DNA of 64,000 nt from Pontibacter anaerobius. Its GTDB lineage: Bacteria > Bacteroidota > Bacteroidia > Cytophagales > Hymenobacteraceae. Shown piece after piece: positions 61,635 to 64,000 of the stretch. The stretch lies in the NCBI RefSeq assembly GCF_026241195.1, contig NZ_JAPFQO010000010.1, positions 1-64,000 on the forward strand, given 5' to 3'. The number at the start of each line of letters is the position of its first letter. The stretch's first letter is position 1. A program made the translations under genes and the position numbers. The notes under the pieces are model-generated. The model made no database searches and was not told the origin of the DNA. It worked only from the letters and a program-made list of their open reading frames with translations.

Positions 61635-62417
61635 ATGGAAATTTTCGCCAACCCGGATACCTGGATAAGCCTGCTCACCCTGACCTTTATGGAGGTGGTG
61701 CTGGGTATAGATAACATCGTTTTTATCTCGATAGTGGTAGGCCGCCTGCCGCACGAGCAGCAAGCCAAAGGCCGTACCATAGGCCTGGCCCTGGCTTTGA
61801 TCTTCCGTGTAATCCTGCTGCTCTTTATCTCCTGGATTGTAAGCGCAAGCGATCCGCTGTTCAGCATAGACCTGCCGTTTACGGAAGATGAGTTTGCCGT
61901 ATCGTGGCGTGATATTATACTTTTTGCCGGCGGTTTGTTCCTGCTGGCTAAGTCTGTAACCGAGATACACAACAAGCTGGAAGGCGAGGAAGAAGAACAT
62001 GGCACAACCAAGGTACATGCCACACTGGGCAAGATATTGGTACAGATCGTACTTATCGACATCGTGTTCTCCTTCGACTCTATCCTGACGGCTGTTGGCC
62101 TGGCGCAGGAAGTGATCGTGATGATCATTGCCGTTATCCTGGCCATGGGTATCATGCTGATATTCGCCAAATACGTGAGCGACTTCGTGAACAAGCACCC
62201 GACAGTGAAGATGCTGGCGCTGGCCTTCCTTATCCTGATCGGCTTTATGCTGGTAGTGGAGTCGCTGCACCAGCACATCCCGAAAGGTTATATTTACTTT
62301 GCTATGTTCTTCTCGCTGCTCGTAGAAATGCTGAACATGAAGCTGCGCAAGAAAACCATACCGGTGCACCTGCGCCAGAACGAAGTGTTGGAACCCGAGG
62401 AAGAAGAGGTGGTATAA
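61635..62417 (+). CDS. TerC family membrane protein
   Basis: I start at MEIFANPDTWISLLTLTFME; 18 codons are open upstream. Seven membrane helices follow, with the TerC acidic motifs MEVVLGIDNIVFISIVV and DIVFSFDSILTAVG that line a metal path. TerC relatives export manganese or support metal loading. The C-terminus is acidic (EPEEEEVV). A long terminator follows. Confidence 0.92.
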   Translation: MEIFANPDTWISLLTLTFMEVVLGIDNIVFISIVVGRLPHEQQAKGRTIGLALALIFRVILLLFISWIVSASDPLFSIDLPFTEDEFAVSWRDIILFAGGLFLLAKSVTEIHNKLEGEEEEHGTTKVHATLGKILVQIVLIDIVFSFDSILTAVGLAQEVIVMIIAVILAMGIMLIFAKYVSDFVNKHPTVKMLALAFLILIGFMLVVESLHQHIPKGYIYFAMFFSLLVEMLNMKLRKKTIPVHLRQNEVLEPEEEEVV

Positions 62418-62437
62418 CGGTTTAGCCTCGTAAGTAT

Positions 62438-62497
62438 AAAGTATAAAACAGCACCGGCACCCCTGCTACAGGCGGTGCCGGTGCTGTTTTATACTTT
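62438..62497. terminator. Long terminator with inverted AAAGTATAAAA pair
   Basis: The 23-bp arm beginning AAAGTATAAAACAGC and ending CCGGCAC pairs perfectly with 62475-62497, with a 14-base loop. The outer part of the stem is an inverted pair of the window-wide motif. Confidence 0.92.
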
Positions 62498-62504
62498 GTC
62501 TTTA

Positions 62505-63130
62505 GGCCTCCCGAGAGGGGGCAGTATCGGGGCCAACCACCCCTGCCCCTCCTTGTCTAAGGAGGGGAGCCTGTTACTGCCACTTTAGAAGTAAAAGCTT
62601 CGTGGCGAATGCTCGGACACCCGGACAGGTATAAGCCCACCCCTACCCCTCCCGAGAGGGGAATTCGGCTGAAGTTCCGTTAGCCACAGCTATCGAATAT
62701 GTTTCCAGTCTTTCCGTTGAGCGCCTTTGGAGTTTTTCCGGTGACGAGCGGAGCGAGGCATTGCGACGCAGGAGCAAAGGAAAAGGTCCCAGCGCGATGC
62801 GGGAAGACGAGCCCTCCCGGGCTGGAGGGAGCCAAAGCCTGAAGTGAAACGATAGGTATGCAAGACTGAGGATGAGCGGTAGCTAGCAAGGATAGCTTGG
62901 TTCAAACTGGGGAAAACAGCGGCTACGAAAGTATAAACTGGCAAGTATAAATATGCGGATTAGGAAATCCGCGGCAGAGAGGTTCCGGACAAGGATGTCC
63001 GGAACAGTGGGAAAGGCAAGTATAAAGTACAACCAAAGTATAAAGTATGGCTCTCCAAGCCAATCGAGTTACAAACGCAACACCACAAAAGGACATAAGT
63101 CTGAAGACTTGCGCCAGAAGAGTATGGAGG
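62505..63130 (-). repeat. Dispersed repeat island 6 (modules B, A, D, C)
   Basis: Gap of about 800 bp. Module B at about 62510-62670 (CCTCCTTGTCTAAGGAGG, CCCCTCCCGAGAGGGG). Module A at about 62690-62930 in minus orientation, with GGAGTTTTTCC/GGAAAAGGTCC as central stem. Module D at about 62951-63005 (GGATTAGGAAATCC, CCGGACAAGGATGTCCGG). Module C at about 63053-63118. Motif copies (AAGTATAAA and similar) lie between modules. ORFs here are not conserved in the other copies. Confidence 0.85.
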
Positions 63131-63219
63131 CAAGGGTACTCAAATCCTAAAACCTTTGACCCCAAGCCGCTTATCTACAGATTTTCTATATATTAGCCGT
63201 ACACTATGCCGATTCTGCC

Positions 63220-64000
63220 ATGCGCCGCTCCCTTGTTGCCGTTCTGCTGCTTTTCACCCTGATAGGGCTGTCCCTGCTGAGCCTCTGGCTGCTGACACCG
63301 CCTGCGCCAGTGCCTGCCAGTGCCCCGGCCACAGCGTTTTCGGCGGAGCGGGCCATGCACCATGTGCGGCAGATAGCCCAGGAGCCGCATGCCATGGGAA
63401 CAGCCGCACATGCGGAGGTGAGGAAATACCTGCTGCAGGAGATGGAGCAGCTGGGGCTGAGCCCGCAGGTGCAGGAGGCGACAGCGATGGAAAGTAAAAA
63501 CGGGTCAGCCCACATAGGCTATGTGTATAACCTGATCGGGCGATTAAAGGGCGCAGGCGATATTGGCAAAGCGGTACTCTTAATGGCCCATTACGACTCT
63601 CAGCCTAACGCCCGAGGAGCCGGTGATGATGGCGCCGGGGTGGCTGCTATTCTGGAGACCATACGCGCCCTGCGGCAGGAAGCGCCGCTGCAGCATGACG
63701 TGATCGTGCTCCTGACCGATGGAGAAGAGTATGGCTTATACGGAGCCAGGGCATTCCAGAAGCACCCCTGGGCAAAGGATGTGGCGCTGGTGCTAAACCT
63801 GGAGGCGCGCGGCACTAGCGGCCCCAGCATGACCTTTGAGATGAGCCCCGAAAACGGGTGGATAGCGAAGCAGTATGCCCGCGTAGCGCCTTACCCATTC
63901 TTTAACTCGCTGGCCTACGAGATCTACAGCCGGATGCCCAACAACACTGATTTTACCGTGTTCAAAGACGAAGGTTACACCGGCCTTAACGCTGCTTTTA
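63220..64000 (+). CDS. M28 family metallopeptidase, C-terminus beyond the window
   Basis: The frame opens at the ATG at 63220 (MRRSLVAVLLLFTLIGLSLL) and stays open to the window edge (260 codons). The N-terminus is a membrane anchor or signal. The M28 zinc ligands follow: LLMAHYDSQPNARGAGDDG (about residues 121-139), LLTDGEEYGLYGARAF and NLEARGTSGPSMTFE. This layout with EARG resembles the Fxna/ERMP1-like aminopeptidase group, which have membrane helices after the peptidase domain. It probably removes N-terminal residues from peptides outside the inner membrane. Confidence 0.9.
   Translation, partial: MRRSLVAVLLLFTLIGLSLLSLWLLTPPAPVPASAPATAFSAERAMHHVRQIAQEPHAMGTAAHAEVRKYLLQEMEQLGLSPQVQEATAMESKNGSAHIGYVYNLIGRLKGAGDIGKAVLLMAHYDSQPNARGAGDDGAGVAAILETIRALRQEAPLQHDVIVLLTDGEEYGLYGARAFQKHPWAKDVALVLNLEARGTSGPSMTFEMSPENGWIAKQYARVAPYPFFNSLAYEIYSRMPNNTDFTVFKDEGYTGLNAAF

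Noticed and set aside
62505..63130. CRISPR array suspicion from repeated short hairpins
   Set aside because: Units are not direct repeats with regular spacers; they are varied inverted repeats in composite islands.

Overview
The window looks like chromosomal DNA of a Bacteroidota bacterium, most likely order Cytophagales, family Hymenobacteraceae (Pontibacter or Hymenobacter-like). This rests on type IX secretion sorting domains, a CarboxypepD_reg-like TonB receptor, a DUF2157/DUF4401/GDYXXLXY operon, DUF2911, an HD-PycTM protein and a type III polyketide synthase cluster typical of that group. Genus is inference. Most genes are moderately GC-rich; a few are visibly AT-rich (1-660, 15550-16074, 42996-45020, 58097-59489) and look acquired.

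Layout. 1-700: AT-rich edge with small membrane-protein genes and attC-like hairpins, possibly integron cassettes. 924-5965: redox and iron genes on the minus strand (TonB siderophore receptor, PepSY reductase-like protein, then TlpA-like and peroxiredoxin-like thioredoxins). 6214-9657: PfpI/DJ-1 protein, membrane protein, YceI lipoprotein, beta-barrel. 9658-10190: AT-rich gap with a DnaA-box cluster, a candidate replication origin. 10191-14463: deacetylase-family protein and a type III PKS/methyltransferase/FAD oxidoreductase operon. 14634-17638: minimal T9SS protein, lipoprotein, acetyltransferase, tRNA-Arg(CCT), HD-PycTM membrane protein. 18035-22964: a large phosphoesterase-barrel fusion and a second barrel. 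23065-29977: ppk1-sixA, cytochrome-hflX, rfbC, murF. 30146-36240: T9SS VCBS protein, methionine aminotransferase with omega-amidase, Fe-S uracil-DNA glycosylase. 37035-45020: two disordered proteins, response regulator, mfd, T9SS type B beta-propeller protein. 45230-51341: assorted enzymes and lipoproteins, J-domain-like protein, MscS channel, DUF2911. 52177-62417: DUF2157 operon, GluQ-RS, sterol desaturase family, GNATs, lipocalin, YajQ, TerC. 63220-end: start of an M28 peptidase.

The most unusual content is non-coding. Six intergenic regions carry mosaic islands of dispersed structured repeats; in the main repeat, stem sequences differ between copies while pairing is kept. A short motif AAGTATAA/TTATACTT is strongly over-represented on both strands, inside genes and as inverted pairs or loops in terminators, much like DNA-uptake sequences of other bacteria. 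No CRISPR array, transposase, integrase or rRNA gene was seen.
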